A DNA stretch of 64,000 nt from Flavonifractor sp. An100 (GTDB lineage: Bacteria; Bacillota; Clostridia; Oscillospirales; Oscillospiraceae), in assembly GCF_002161175.1 (NCBI RefSeq), contig NZ_NFMA01000002.1, forward strand, positions 1-64,000, in the 5' to 3' direction. Below, piece after piece: positions 8,435-16,882 of the stretch (positions are counted from its first letter, which is position 1; each line of letters begins with the position of its first letter). A program made the translations under genes and the position numbers. The notes below the pieces were generated by a model. The model was given only the letters and a program-made list of their open reading frames with translations, did not search any database and was not told the DNA's origin.

Positions 8435-9294
8435 TGGTTTGGCTCCATATTATTTTGATATTCTGCAATAAATCTGGAAAGGGCATCTTTCCAATGGGGT
8501 AATTTAGCAAATCCGTTGGAAATAAGAGATTCTTTGCTTAATCTGGAATTTTTAGGCCTTTGAGCTGCTGTTTCATATTCTTCTGATACAATGGGATGAA
8601 CTACCACCTCTTTTTTTAGTTGTAAAAAAATTTCCTTTGCAAATTCATACCAAGAACAATATCCTTCATTGGTTGCATGATAAATACCATATGCATTAGT
8701 TTCAATCATATCACAAAGCAACGGTGCTAAATCTCGGGTATAGGTAGGACTACCAATCTGATCTGACACAACAGATAGCTCATTTCTAGTTTCTGACAGT
8801 CGAATCATTGATTTCACAAAATTATTACCATTAATACCAAATGCCCAAGAAATACGAACAATAAAGTAATGATCTAGAATATCCTGTACGGCTTGCTCTC
8901 CGGCTAACTTACTTTTTCCATACACATTGATAGGATCGGGTTTGGAATCAACTTCATAAATCTCCTCTTCTCGCCCAGAAAACACATAGTCAGTGGACAC
9001 ATAAATCAGTTTGGCACCAAGGTTCTTTGCAGCTATAGCCAAATTTCTGGAACCTGTCTTATTCACTAAAAAGGCTTTCTCAGCGTTTGCCTCTGCCAAA
9101 TCTACTGCTGTCCACGCGGCACAGTGAATAATTGCATCAGGACTAAAAGTTTCACAAACTGTCTGTACCACTGTCGAATCAGCAATATTCATCTGTGATG
9201 AGGTTGTTCCAAGATAAGTAATTCCTCTTTTTTTCAGTTCACAACATACATCGTGTCCAAGCTGTCCACCTGCACCTGTTACAAGTACCTTCAT
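8431..9294 (-). CDS. rmlD: dTDP-4-dehydrorhamnose reductase
   Basis: This 287-residue NADPH-dependent reductase catalyses the last step of dTDP-L-rhamnose synthesis. It has GAGGQLGHDV at residues 7-16, VSTDYVFSG and the catalytic pair in YGKSKLAGE, and it aligns over its whole length with RmlD. The start ATG at 9294 has AGGAAAG just upstream. It follows the GT2 gene by 9 bases and overlaps the permease start, so it is firmly within the operon. Together with rmlA, rmlC and rmlB it completes the pathway. Confidence 0.92.
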   Translation of the reverse strand: MKVLVTGAGGQLGHDVCCELKKRGITYLGTTSSQMNIADSTVVQTVCETFSPDAIIHCAAWTAVDLAEANAEKAFLVNKTGSRNLAIAAKNLGAKLIYVSTDYVFSGREEEIYEVDSKPDPINVYGKSKLAGEQAVQDILDHYFIVRISWAFGINGNNFVKSMIRLSETRNELSVVSDQIGSPTYTRDLAPLLCDMIETNAYGIYHATNEGYCSWYEFAKEIFLQLKKEVVVHPIVSEEYETAAQRPKNSRLSKESLISNGFAKLPHWKDALSRFIAEYQNNMEPNQ

Positions 9295-9303
9295 AGTCTT
9301 TCC

Positions 9304-10287
9304 TCACAATAAATTTTTTCGCTTTAATCCTATAATCCACATAAAAATTGGGTTAGGAAGCCAGGTTCCTACAAGTTCAAATAAAGACACTATTGGACCA
9401 AATCTTCTGTATCGTACTATATCCGCTATGCCGCCCTGATGATGCCAATTTTTTTCTCTGGCATTGGCCCAACGTAAACCGTCCTCAAGAGTTTGGCGAA
9501 ATAATTCAGAACTCTTAAAATAAGTAGCAAGCCAGTGCAATCTTTTCTGAACAATTCTTATTCTGGCCTCAAGATAACTCTGTTTGTCTACAACGCCAGC
9601 CATATCTATAGTTTGGTTATTGCCATGAATCCGGTACTGAATAAGAGGTCTTTGCAGAGAAACAATAGCTCCACGCTCACTGCAAAAGATGGCCAGATAT
9701 TGGTCATGAATATAGTATGGACAAAAAGGAATCGCTTCTTTTGCCATAGAAGCCCGTACAAGCATAGTACAACCTGTGACAAAATTAGAAAAAATCAAAT
9801 GGGAGGACAGGTTTTCTCCAGATATAAATTTATGGTGGTGCCTGACCTTAGTAATACTATCCGCAACAGTGGTTCCTGCTCCATCTATCACATACATATC
9901 GGAGCATACTAGTAGTGCTCCTGTATGTTCTGCGTTTGCAAATAATATATCCAACTTTTCAGGTAACCAAACATCATCCTGATCGCAGTAGGCAAAGTAC
10001 TTACCCGTGCCTTCCTGAGTTAGTAGTTGGAATGTTAAATTAGAACCAAGATTTTTTTGATTTCTGCGTATAATCACTGGAAAAGCAGAGATACAGTCCT
10101 GTACACAGGCCTGTATCTCCTCAAAAGATACTGTAGGAGAAGCATCATCTCTGACATATAGGCGTAGATTGGGGTACGTCTGTCTGTTCAACGAGAGGAG
10201 TTGTTCCTTTAGCCACTTTAAATTAGGTTCATAAACGGCCATTAGTATGGAAATAAGAGGCTTATCTATTCCTATACATTCGCTCAT
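9304..10287 (-). CDS. Family 2 glycosyltransferase (rhamnosyltransferase-like)
   Basis: A GT-A fold transferase: ISILMAVYEPN at the start, LRLYVRDDASPT with the first acidic motif, FAYCDQDDVWLPEKL with the DQDD-type metal/sugar site, and HDQYLAIFC further on. It resembles RgpB-like rhamnosyltransferases of streptococcal rhamnan loci. I chose ATG 10287, giving 327 residues and a 26-base overlap with rmlB; ATG 10308 is almost as good. A longer frame to 10446 lacks support. No membrane anchor is seen. It likely adds rhamnose to the lipid-linked primer, but donor and linkage are inferred from context only. Confidence 0.85.
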   Translation of the reverse strand: MSECIGIDKPLISILMAVYEPNLKWLKEQLLSLNRQTYPNLRLYVRDDASPTVSFEEIQACVQDCISAFPVIIRRNQKNLGSNLTFQLLTQEGTGKYFAYCDQDDVWLPEKLDILFANAEHTGALLVCSDMYVIDGAGTTVADSITKVRHHHKFISGENLSSHLIFSNFVTGCTMLVRASMAKEAIPFCPYYIHDQYLAIFCSERGAIVSLQRPLIQYRIHGNNQTIDMAGVVDKQSYLEARIRIVQKRLHWLATYFKSSELFRQTLEDGLRWANAREKNWHHQGGIADIVRYRRFGPIVSLFELVGTWLPNPIFMWIIGLKRKNLL

Positions 10288-11281
10288 AGTAGTTCTGATA
10301 TTCTCCATTAATAATGTTTTTCCACCAACCGTGGTTTTCCAGATACCAATGAACCGTTTTTTCAATTCCATCGGCAAATTTGGTCTCCGGTAGCCAACCA
10401 AGCTCCTGATGAATGAATGTGGGGTCAATGGCATAACGCATATCATGACCTTTGCGATCAGTCACATAGGTAATCAAGCTTTCTGTTTTCCCCAAAATCG
10501 CAAGAATCTTTTTTACAATATCGATATTCCGCATTTCATTGTGGCCGCCGATGTTATAAACCTGTCCTACTTTACCATGTTCCAAAATCAGGTCAATTGC
10601 CCTGCAATGGTCCTCTACATACAACCAATCCCGGACGTTGATACCCTCTCCGTAAACAGGTAAAGGCTTATCAGCCAAAGCGTTAGCAATCATAAGGGGA
10701 ATTAACTTTTCTGGGAACTGATAGGGCCCATAGTTATTGGAGCAACGGCTGATTGTGATAGGCATACCATAAGTGCGCTGATAGGCGTTACACAACAAAT
10801 CGGCAGAGGCCTTAGAAGCAGAATAGGGACTGGAGGTATGAAGTGGGGTCTGTTCAGTAAAGAACAGGTCAGGCCGGTCCAGTGGCAGATCCCCATATAC
10901 TTCGTCGGTGGAGACTTGATGGTAACGCTGAATCCCATAGGTCCGACAGGCATCCAGCAAAACCTGAGTACCCATGACATTGGTTTCCAAAAATACGGAC
11001 GGATTTTCAATGGAGCGGTCCACATGGCTTTCGGCAGCAAAATTGACGACTACATCAGGATGATGGGCTTCGAAGATCTCATAAATCCCTTTACGGTCCG
11101 CAATATCTGCCTTAATAAAGGTGAATTTCGGGTCATTTATCACCGAAGCCAAAGTTTCCAAGTTACCTGCATAGGTAAGCTTATCCACACAGATTAAATC
11201 ATAGTCCGGATGAGACTCGCGCATATGAAATATGAAATTACTGCCGATAAAGCCGGCACCTCCGGTAATTAATACCTTCAT
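10262..11281 (-). CDS. rmlB: dTDP-glucose 4,6-dehydratase
   Basis: The 339-residue product has the NAD-binding GGAGFIGSNF at residues 7-16, VDRSIENP, VSTDEVYGDLP, and the catalytic YSASK, then INVRDWLYVEDHCRAI. These are diagnostic of RmlB, which converts dTDP-glucose to dTDP-4-keto-6-deoxyglucose with bound NAD. Start ATG 11281 has TAAGGAG upstream. It sits 13 bases after rmlC. Length matches the family (about 340-350). Confidence 0.96.
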   Translation of the reverse strand: MKVLITGGAGFIGSNFIFHMRESHPDYDLICVDKLTYAGNLETLASVINDPKFTFIKADIADRKGIYEIFEAHHPDVVVNFAAESHVDRSIENPSVFLETNVMGTQVLLDACRTYGIQRYHQVSTDEVYGDLPLDRPDLFFTEQTPLHTSSPYSASKASADLLCNAYQRTYGMPITISRCSNNYGPYQFPEKLIPLMIANALADKPLPVYGEGINVRDWLYVEDHCRAIDLILEHGKVGQVYNIGGHNEMRNIDIVKKILAILGKTESLITYVTDRKGHDMRYAIDPTFIHQELGWLPETKFADGIEKTVHWYLENHGWWKNIINGEYQNYYERMYRNR

Positions 11282-11294
11282 TCCGTGTCACTCC

Positions 11295-11840
11295 TTAAAA
11301 ATCAGTAATGGCATCCTTTAATAGAGGAGCTTCCGCATCCTTTTTGGACAATACAGGTTCCGTTACCCCCCAGTCAACAGCAAGTTCCGGATCATTCCAA
11401 CGGATGCCGCCGTCGGCCTCCGGCGCATAATAGTTGTCCGCTTTATAGAGAAATTCTACGTGATCAGTCAATGTCACAAATCCATGGCCAAAGCCGCGGG
11501 GAATCAGAAGCTGCCGCTTGTTTTCTTCCGATAGTTCCACTGCTACCCATTGTTTATAGGTGGCACTGCGGGGGCGAAGGTCAACGGCAACATCTAAAAC
11601 CGCCCCACGGGCACATCGTACCAACTTGGCCTGAGCCTTATCGCCGCGCTGAAAATGGATTCCGCGCAATGTGCCTTTTACCGTGGAAGAGGAGTGGTTA
11701 TCCTGGACAAAGTCATAATATAGGCCGGCTTTTTCAAATTCACGCTTGGACCAACTTTCCATAAAAAATCCACGGTGATCACCGAAGACCTTGGGTTCGA
11801 CAATGATAACGCCATCTAATTTTGTTTTAATAAATTCCAT
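11295..11840 (-). CDS. rmlC: dTDP-4-dehydrorhamnose 3,5-epimerase
   Basis: A cupin-fold epimerase of 181 residues: VFGDHRGFFMESWS, the catalytic His in LRGIHFQRG, VDLRPRSATYKQW, IPRGFGHGFVTL and YYAPEADGGIRWNDP. RmlC epimerises C3 and C5 of dTDP-4-keto-6-deoxyglucose. I start at ATG 11840, 13 bases after the rmlA stop, with GAGAGG 9 bases before it; a longer frame into rmlA has no site. The gene lies between rmlA and rmlB as in many rhamnose operons. Confidence 0.95.
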   Translation of the reverse strand: MEFIKTKLDGVIIVEPKVFGDHRGFFMESWSKREFEKAGLYYDFVQDNHSSSTVKGTLRGIHFQRGDKAQAKLVRCARGAVLDVAVDLRPRSATYKQWVAVELSEENKRQLLIPRGFGHGFVTLTDHVEFLYKADNYYAPEADGGIRWNDPELAVDWGVTEPVLSKKDAEAPLLKDAITDF

Positions 11841-11853
11841 ATCAATGAGCCTC

Positions 11854-12732
11854 TCAATAAATAATCTTATTATTTGCAACAGCCTTTAAATGAGTGCCGT
11901 AGGGGGACTTCCCATAGCGTTCCGCTGCCACAAGAAGAGTTTGATGGTCAATCCAGCCGTTTCGATAGGCGATTTCCTCTAATGCGGAAATCTTGGTGTC
12001 AGTCCTTGTTTCAATCACCCGAACAAACTCGGTTGCTTCAGCGAGAGAATCTACTGTTCCGGTATCTAGCCATGCATATCCACGGCCAAGAGTAATCACG
12101 TTTAATGAACCTTCCTCCAAATAAATACGGTTAAGATCAGTAATTTCTAGTTCATTGCGGTGAGAAGGCTTCAATGCTTTTGCACGTTGGCAAACCTTCT
12201 CGTCATAAAAATAGAGCCCTGTCACAGCATAGTTGGACTTCGGATTTTTGGGCTTTTCCTCCAGAGAAATTGCCCTACCAGATGCATCAAATTCCACAAC
12301 CCCAAAACGCTCGGGATCATCCACGTAATACCCAAATACAGTGGCACCATGTTCTTGGCTGGCAGCTTGTTTTAAATGAGCAGTGAGGCCTGCGCCATAA
12401 AAAACATTGTCCCCCAATATCATTGCACATCGATCGCCGTCAATAAATTCTTCGCCTAGAATAAATGCTTGGGCTAAGCCGTCTGGGGAGGGTTGCACCT
12501 TATAAGAAAGATGAATTCCAAACTGGCTTCCGTCACCCAATAAACGCTCAAAATTGGGAAGATCATGAGGGGTGGAAATAATTAAAATATCCCGAATCCC
12601 TGCAAGCATTAGGGTGGAGATGGGATAATACACCATCGGCTTATCATAAATGGGAAGCAGCTGCTTTGAGGTGACCATCGTGAGGGGGTAAAGCCGAGTG
12701 CCGCTTCCACCGGCCAGAACGATTCCTTTCAT
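11854..12732 (-). CDS. rmlA: Glucose-1-phosphate thymidylyltransferase
   Basis: The first enzyme of dTDP-rhamnose synthesis, 292 residues. It has [18 protein letters not shown] at the N-terminus (nucleotide-binding loop at residues 8-16), [24 protein letters not shown] and [10 protein letters not shown]. The start ATG 12732 has GGGAGG 7 bases upstream. It is the promoter-proximal gene of the operon, with a ~135-base leader after the promoter at 12876-12904. Confidence 0.96.
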   Translation of the reverse strand: MKGIVLAGGSGTRLYPLTMVTSKQLLPIYDKPMVYYPISTLMLAGIRDILIISTPHDLPNFERLLGDGSQFGIHLSYKVQPSPDGLAQAFILGEEFIDGDRCAMILGDNVFYGAGLTAHLKQAASQEHGATVFGYYVDDPERFGVVEFDASGRAISLEEKPKNPKSNYAVTGLYFYDEKVCQRAKALKPSHRNELEITDLNRIYLEEGSLNVITLGRGYAWLDTGTVDSLAEATEFVRVIETRTDTKISALEEIAYRNGWIDHQTLLVAAERYGKSPYGTHLKAVANNKIIY

Positions 12733-12875
12733 TGAGATGTTTCCTCCCTTGTAAGTAAGTGGTATGTGGTAATAGTCTCTCATGAAGTCTTAGAATAGAA
12801 AAAGCAAAGTTTTAGAGGAATAAGACAAATAAAAGTTACCCAGCTACAACAAAAAACAAACTTCTCTAAAATTGA

Positions 12876-12904
12876 AGTATACCATAGAAAAAGTATAGGT
12901 GCAA
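12876..12904 (-). promoter_or_regulatory. Strong sigma-A promoter of the rhamnan operon
   Basis: Read on the minus strand, TTGCAC (12904-12899) and TATACT (12881-12876) are separated by exactly 17 bases. It faces rmlA, with no other gene between. No terminator is evident within the ~135-base leader. The rest of the 12905-13038 stretch is AT-rich and I see no gene or element there. Confidence 0.8.
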
Positions 12905-13038
12905 CACGAATTCTAGGCTATTATGGGAAAAGAAGTAAAAGTCAGGTGCAGTTTGCAATATACTTTATTAACATAATCAATGGTTGCTTTTTCTAAGAGA
13001 AATTGAAATGGAAAGCTGTTAAGAATAAGCCATCTGAT

Positions 13039-13104
13039 TTGCTCCCCCTTCCAGCTATATATTATAACCATGAAGCTCATAGGAACGTTAAGTTCTCATG
13101 AGCT
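13039..13104 (+). promoter_or_regulatory. Possible promoter and palindromic operator of the amidoligase cassette
   Basis: TTGCTC (13039-13044) and TATAAC (13063-13068), 18 apart, form a weak promoter-like pair. Just downstream an imperfect palindrome pairs 13074-13086 with 13092-13104 (11 of 13 positions, loop of 5). It lies where transcription would start, so it could be an operator or a 5' hairpin. Confidence 0.35.
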
Positions 13105-13129
13105 ATTTCTATTTTAGGGAGGAATTCTC

Positions 13130-13234
13130 ATGAATATATGTGGTTGGCTGGTTAATCTAGATGCGCGATCACTTTATAAAACTAAGAGTCTAATCTGTCA
13201 TGGGGATCACAAAATACCGGGTTCGTTTTCTTGA
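13130..13234 (+). CDS. 34-residue ORF with strong ribosome binding site
   Basis: ATG at 13130 is preceded by GGGAGG with a 7-base spacer, one of the best sites in the region. The product starts MNICGWLVNLDARS and ends HKIPGSFS; it has two cysteines and no recognisable family. It ends 30 bases before the 236-residue gene of the amidoligase cassette and is in the same frame as it. It may be a leader peptide, a small substrate of the cassette, or chance. Translation is plausible, function unknown. Confidence 0.4.
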   Translation: MNICGWLVNLDARSLYKTKSLICHGDHKIPGSFS

Positions 13235-13264
13235 CCGCTGGTTGTATGTATTCGGAGGAAATTT

Positions 13265-13975
13265 ATGACCCACAATTTTGCACACCTGCAAGCAGGTATT
13301 CGAGGGCTGGAAGTCTGCCCATCTCAAATTCTATTCCCTTGCCCGGTGCTGGATTACGGCCTCTGTTGGATGCGATCCCCCTGCGTCTGGGAGGAGAGTT
13401 TTCCAAGCCAAAGGGCCGCTGCCCAAAATGCGGAGGAGATCTTTCTGCCCATATACCAACAGGCGGAGGAATGGGTTCGGTGTTATACCGATGCAGACAA
13501 TCTTGACAGCTGGTTTGACACTTTTCACCGTAGCCTGAACCGACATCTGGGAGAACTGCGGGATGCACTGACCCCTATGCGGACTCAGCAGACCGTCCCC
13601 GTTCTAAACCGTATAACCGCACTGCTTCTGCCGGATAAAGTGCTGGCAGAATTGGAAGCCGACCCATCGTTTCTGTACATGGCCCATACACTCAGCCACC
13701 CCAGCCATTATCTCAGACACGCAGAGTATTCCACCTACGACTCATCGGAAGGGGAGACTGGTATCATATGGCTTCTAGGAAAACTTCTGATTCGTCATGG
13801 CTATGACCTGCTGCCCGCCATCATCGCTTTGGAGGCAGATCTGCAGCAGAAGGCAAAGAACTATCAACGGATATGCGCTGGTCGGGCCGAGAATGCGATC
13901 CACAAACACATTATTGTGCCGCTGAACCTGCTGCTGCCCATGCTGTACCAAACACTGTCTACACAAGGAACTTGA
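13265..13975 (+). CDS. Unknown partner protein of the amidoligase cassette
   Basis: A 236-residue protein with no family I recognise. From about 13430 the codon pattern is clearly coding: YQQAEEWVRCYTDADNL, then a helical region with LNRHLGELRDALTP and a C-terminus with LNLLLPMLYQTL. ATG 13265 has GGAGGAAATTT directly upstream. The first ~55 codons are doubtful: in the +1 frame (13231-13506) a zinc-ribbon-like stretch KGRCPKCGGDL ends in YRCRQS, and it looks equally coding. A frameshift near 13480 or overlapping genes are both possible. It stops 14 bases before the amidoligase start, so they are probably co-transcribed. Confidence 0.55.
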   Translation: MTHNFAHLQAGIRGLEVCPSQILFPCPVLDYGLCWMRSPCVWEESFPSQRAAAQNAEEIFLPIYQQAEEWVRCYTDADNLDSWFDTFHRSLNRHLGELRDALTPMRTQQTVPVLNRITALLLPDKVLAELEADPSFLYMAHTLSHPSHYLRHAEYSTYDSSEGETGIIWLLGKLLIRHGYDLLPAIIALEADLQQKAKNYQRICAGRAENAIHKHIIVPLNLLLPMLYQTLSTQGT

Positions 13976-13989
13976 AAGGAGATTTTAAG

Positions 13990-15102
13990 ATGGAAAACAC
14001 CTTTACCTGCCACATCTGTTGTCAGAAGTTCCCGGACGCCCAACGCCGGGAGTTTGACGGACAGGCCCTCTGTCCCAACTGTCTGGACCTGCTTACCGTA
14101 CACTGTCATGAGTGCGGGAGACGCATCTGGACAGATGACAATGCTGGGAGTGACCAAATGCCTCTGTGTCAATCCTGCTATGAAAATTACTACACCAACT
14201 GCTGCCAGTGCGGAAACCTGATCCGGGAAAGCGAGACCTACTATGATGCTTCTGACGAATTTGATGAGCGCCCCTACTGCTCCAGCTGTTTTCACTCCCT
14301 GGGGCGGGATGGGCGTATCCATGACTATTACTTCAAGCCGGACCCCATCTTCTACGGAGAAGGGCCCAGGTACTTCGGAGTGGAGCTTGAAATTGACGGT
14401 GGAGGTGAGTCCACTGCCAATGCCAGGGCTCTTCTAAGTATAGCCAATCGGGATGGACGGTACGCTTACATCAAGCATGACGGTTCCTTGGAGGAAGGGC
14501 TGGAGATCGTTACCCATCCAATGAGTCTGGAATATCAGCAAAATCATATGCCGTGGGCAGAGCTGTGCCGGAAGGCGGTTGCCCTGAACTACCTCAGCCA
14601 CAGAGCCGGCACCTGCGGCCTCCACGTTCATGTTAGCCGGGCGGCCTTTGGAAAAACAGAACGGGACCAGGATGGGCCTATTGCCCGGGTGCTGTACTTC
14701 TTCGAAAAGCACTGGGAAGAGCTGCTAAAATTCAGCCGTCGAACGCCCCGCCAGTTAGAACGCTGGGCGGCCCGATACGGCTATCGGGAACAGCCTCGGG
14801 AGATCCTGGACCATGTAAAGAAAGGAGATCACGCTGGTCGCTATACCTGCGTTAATTTGACGAACTGCGACACTGTGGAGTTTCGCATGTTCCGGGGGAC
14901 CCTGAAAGTCAATACGATCTTTGCCACGTTGCAGCTGCTGGACCGCATCTGTGATGTGGCTCTTTCTTTGTCCGACGAGGATCTGAAGGGCCTGTCCTGG
15001 ACTACCTTTGTGACCGGCTGTACCCAGCCAGAGCTCATTCAGTATTTGAAAGAACGCCGGCTTTACATCAATGAGCCGATATCGCAAGAGGAGGAGGTCT
15101 AA
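13990..15102 (+). CDS. Zinc-finger amidoligase (glutamine synthetase-like fold)
   Basis: The 370-residue protein begins with about 105 residues of zinc-binding modules, with repeated C-x2-C pairs: CHICCQKF, LCPNC, CHECGRR, LCQSC, CCQCG, YCSSC, in a LIM/treble-clef-like layout. The rest matches Amidoligase_2: FGVELEIDGGGE (metal-binding ExE), KHDGSLEEGLEIVTHPM, CGLHVHVS, and LTNCDTVEFRMFRGTL. Such enzymes use ATP to form amide bonds between a carboxylate and an amine; the family is known mostly from comparative genomics (GS-like amidoligases often beside glutamine amidotransferases). Start ATG 13990 has AAAGGAG upstream. It is followed after 3 bases by a class II amidotransferase. Substrate unknown. 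Confidence 0.85.
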   Translation: MENTFTCHICCQKFPDAQRREFDGQALCPNCLDLLTVHCHECGRRIWTDDNAGSDQMPLCQSCYENYYTNCCQCGNLIRESETYYDASDEFDERPYCSSCFHSLGRDGRIHDYYFKPDPIFYGEGPRYFGVELEIDGGGESTANARALLSIANRDGRYAYIKHDGSLEEGLEIVTHPMSLEYQQNHMPWAELCRKAVALNYLSHRAGTCGLHVHVSRAAFGKTERDQDGPIARVLYFFEKHWEELLKFSRRTPRQLERWAARYGYREQPREILDHVKKGDHAGRYTCVNLTNCDTVEFRMFRGTLKVNTIFATLQLLDRICDVALSLSDEDLKGLSWTTFVTGCTQPELIQYLKERRLYINEPISQEEEV

Positions 15103-15105
15103 TTT

Positions 15106-16050
15106 ATGTGTTGTTTGTTCGGACTGATAGACTACAAGGGCACACTTACTGCCAGGCAAAGGAGCGAAGCCATTCATTCCCTGGCTACCGCCGCTGAGGC
15201 GAGAGGAACAGATGCCACCGGCATTGCCTATCGCTCCAGAGGGCGTATGCACGTGTACAAGCGTCCTCTGCCCGGGCACTGCCTACGCTTCCGTATCCCC
15301 CATGACACCCAAGTTATCATGGGGCACACCCGAATGGCGACTCAGGGCAGTGCCAAGAAAAACTATAACAACCATCCCTTCCAATCCAGGGCCGGAGGGA
15401 GGTCCTTTGCCCTGGCCCACAACGGGATGATCTACAACGACCTGGCCCTTCGCAAACAAGAGAGACTGCCTCGGACCAACATCCAGACGGACAGCTTCGT
15501 GGCCGTCCAACTGCTGGAGCGGGGCGGGGCTGTCACCAGCCGCGCGCTGAGGGACATGGCGGAGAAGCTGGAGGGGTCCTTTTCCTTCACCGTCCTGGAT
15601 CATCAAGACAGCCTCTATTTTGTCCGGGGCAACAACCCCCTGAGCCTATGCCACTTTCCCGACCAGGGGCTGTATCTCTATGCCTCTACCCAGGAGATCC
15701 TGGACAAAGCCATTGAGGAGCTGCCCTTCCCGGTAAAAGACAGGGAGCCGGTGGGGCTGGTATGCGGCGAGATTTTGAAGGTGGACGCCCGGGGGACGCA
15801 GTCCCGCTGCTGGTTTGACGACAGCCGCCTGTGGTATGGGGGTGGTGCGCCCTACTCGTTCTCCTTTGAATACGGCTGGGGAAAACAAAAACGATTTCCG
15901 GAACCGAGGGAAGCCTATACCAGCCACACCCAGGCTCTCAAATCCGTAGCTGGCGCTTTCGGCTTTTCTCCCTGGGAGATCGATCAGCTGCTTCAAGATG
16001 GCTTTACCGAGGAGGAGATCGAGGACTACCTCTACTGCGGAGAGCTGTAA
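15106..16050 (+). CDS. Class II glutamine amidotransferase domain protein
   Basis: The 314-residue product starts MCCLFGLIDYKG: Cys2 becomes the N-terminal nucleophile after Met removal, as in GATase II enzymes. Further motifs fit: ARGTDATGIAYRS, GHTRMATQGSAKKNYNNHPF, LAHNGMIYN and TDSF, then a 'DQGLYLYASTQEIL' stretch as in GlmS/PurF-type domains. It should hydrolyse glutamine and pass ammonia to a partner, most simply the amidoligase 3 bases upstream. About 100 C-terminal residues (from ~215) have no known domain. It lacks the isomerase or synthetase domains of GlmS, PurF and AsnB. Confidence 0.88.
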   Translation: MCCLFGLIDYKGTLTARQRSEAIHSLATAAEARGTDATGIAYRSRGRMHVYKRPLPGHCLRFRIPHDTQVIMGHTRMATQGSAKKNYNNHPFQSRAGGRSFALAHNGMIYNDLALRKQERLPRTNIQTDSFVAVQLLERGGAVTSRALRDMAEKLEGSFSFTVLDHQDSLYFVRGNNPLSLCHFPDQGLYLYASTQEILDKAIEELPFPVKDREPVGLVCGEILKVDARGTQSRCWFDDSRLWYGGGAPYSFSFEYGWGKQKRFPEPREAYTSHTQALKSVAGAFGFSPWEIDQLLQDGFTEEEIEDYLYCGEL

Positions 16051-16057
16051 CAAAAAA

Positions 16058-16087
16058 CGTTCCATTGGGGTATGCCCAAATGGAACG
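16058..16087. repeat. Hairpin after the amidotransferase gene
   Basis: Bases 16058-16070 pair with 16075-16087 (12 of 13 matched, loop TATG). No T-run follows on the plus strand, while the minus strand would have a T-run. It may end transcription entering from the right, or belong to the resolvase control region next to it. Confidence 0.5.
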
Positions 16088-16097
16088 GTAAAAAATA

Positions 16098-16161
16098 GTC
16101 CCAATAGGGTCGGTTTCCGATTTTTGAGACGTGCCAGGGAAGAAACCGGCCCTATTGGGAC
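16098..16161. promoter_or_regulatory. 20-bp inverted repeat before the resolvase gene
   Basis: GTCCCAATAGGGTCGGTTTC at 16098-16117 is inverted at 16142-16161 with one mismatch, 24 bases apart. It ends 14 bases before the resolvase start. Small serine resolvases commonly bind inverted half-sites at res next to their own gene and repress it. A res site or operator is the likely role. Confidence 0.55.
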
Positions 16162-16175
16162 AAGGGGGGATGAGC

Positions 16176-16739
16176 ATGAGAATCGGATATATTCGAGTGA
16201 GTACCCAGGAGCAGAACATAGCCCGTCAGGAGGCATTGATGGAGTTACTGGGCGTAGACGAAGTTTACATTGACAGAATGAGCGGCAAGAACACGGACCG
16301 GCCGGCATTAAAGAAAATGCTGGACTATGTGCGAAAGGGCGATATTGTGGTAGTGGAGTCCATCAGCCGGTTTGCCCGCAATACCAGGGATCTGCTGGAG
16401 TTGATTGAGCAGCTGGAGAGGAAAGAGGTAACCTTTCTCTCCCAAAAGGAGGCCATCGACACCAGCACGCCAACCGGAAAATTCATGCTCACGGTATTTG
16501 GAGCCGTAGCCCAGCTGGAGCGGGAATACCTCCTGCAGCGCCAGAGAGAGGGAATTGAGATTGCCAAGCGACAAGGCAAATATGCCGGACGAAAACCGAT
16601 GAAGCGGGATAATTTCAACGTAGTGGTGTCCCAGTGGAAAGAAGGTCAGATGACTGCAGTCCAGGCGATGGATCGATTGAAGATGAGTAAGTCTACCTTT
16701 TATCGCCGGATCAAAGAAGATCACACTTCGCGGTTATAA
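16176..16739 (+). CDS. Small serine recombinase (resolvase/invertase type)
   Basis: The 187-residue protein is a Tn3/Hin-type recombinase. The catalytic serine is Ser9 in RIGYIRVSTQEQN; VVVESISRFARNTRDLLELI and FLSQKEAIDTSTPTGKFML are the usual core, and REYLLQRQREGIEIAKRQG is the long helix. A C-terminal helix-turn-helix (MTAVQAMDRLKMSKSTFYRR) binds DNA. ATG 16176 is preferred (AAGGGGGG six bases before it); ATG 16170 is possible. A strong terminator follows. Such enzymes resolve cointegrates or invert segments; no transposase is adjacent. Confidence 0.92.
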   Translation: MRIGYIRVSTQEQNIARQEALMELLGVDEVYIDRMSGKNTDRPALKKMLDYVRKGDIVVVESISRFARNTRDLLELIEQLERKEVTFLSQKEAIDTSTPTGKFMLTVFGAVAQLEREYLLQRQREGIEIAKRQGKYAGRKPMKRDNFNVVVSQWKEGQMTAVQAMDRLKMSKSTFYRRIKEDHTSRL

Positions 16740-16844
16740 TGAATTTATCCCGATGATTACTGTAATTTAACTCTCATACTATAGAAAATATCTTTATAAC
16801 ATATCAACACGAAATAAGTTTGATGAAAACAACGGATAAAAGCC

Positions 16845-16876
16845 AGAAGGGGAAATATCTTCCCCTTCTTTTTTGT
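16845..16876 (+). terminator. Terminator of the resolvase gene
   Basis: AGAAGGGGAA (16845-16854) pairs perfectly with 16860-16869 across a 5-base loop and is followed by a T-run. Confidence 0.85.
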
Positions 16877-16882
16877 TCCCTC

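Noticed and set aside
16058-16087. A plus-strand terminator for the amidoligase operon
   Set aside because: The stem is good but no T-run follows on the plus strand; it is listed only as a hairpin.
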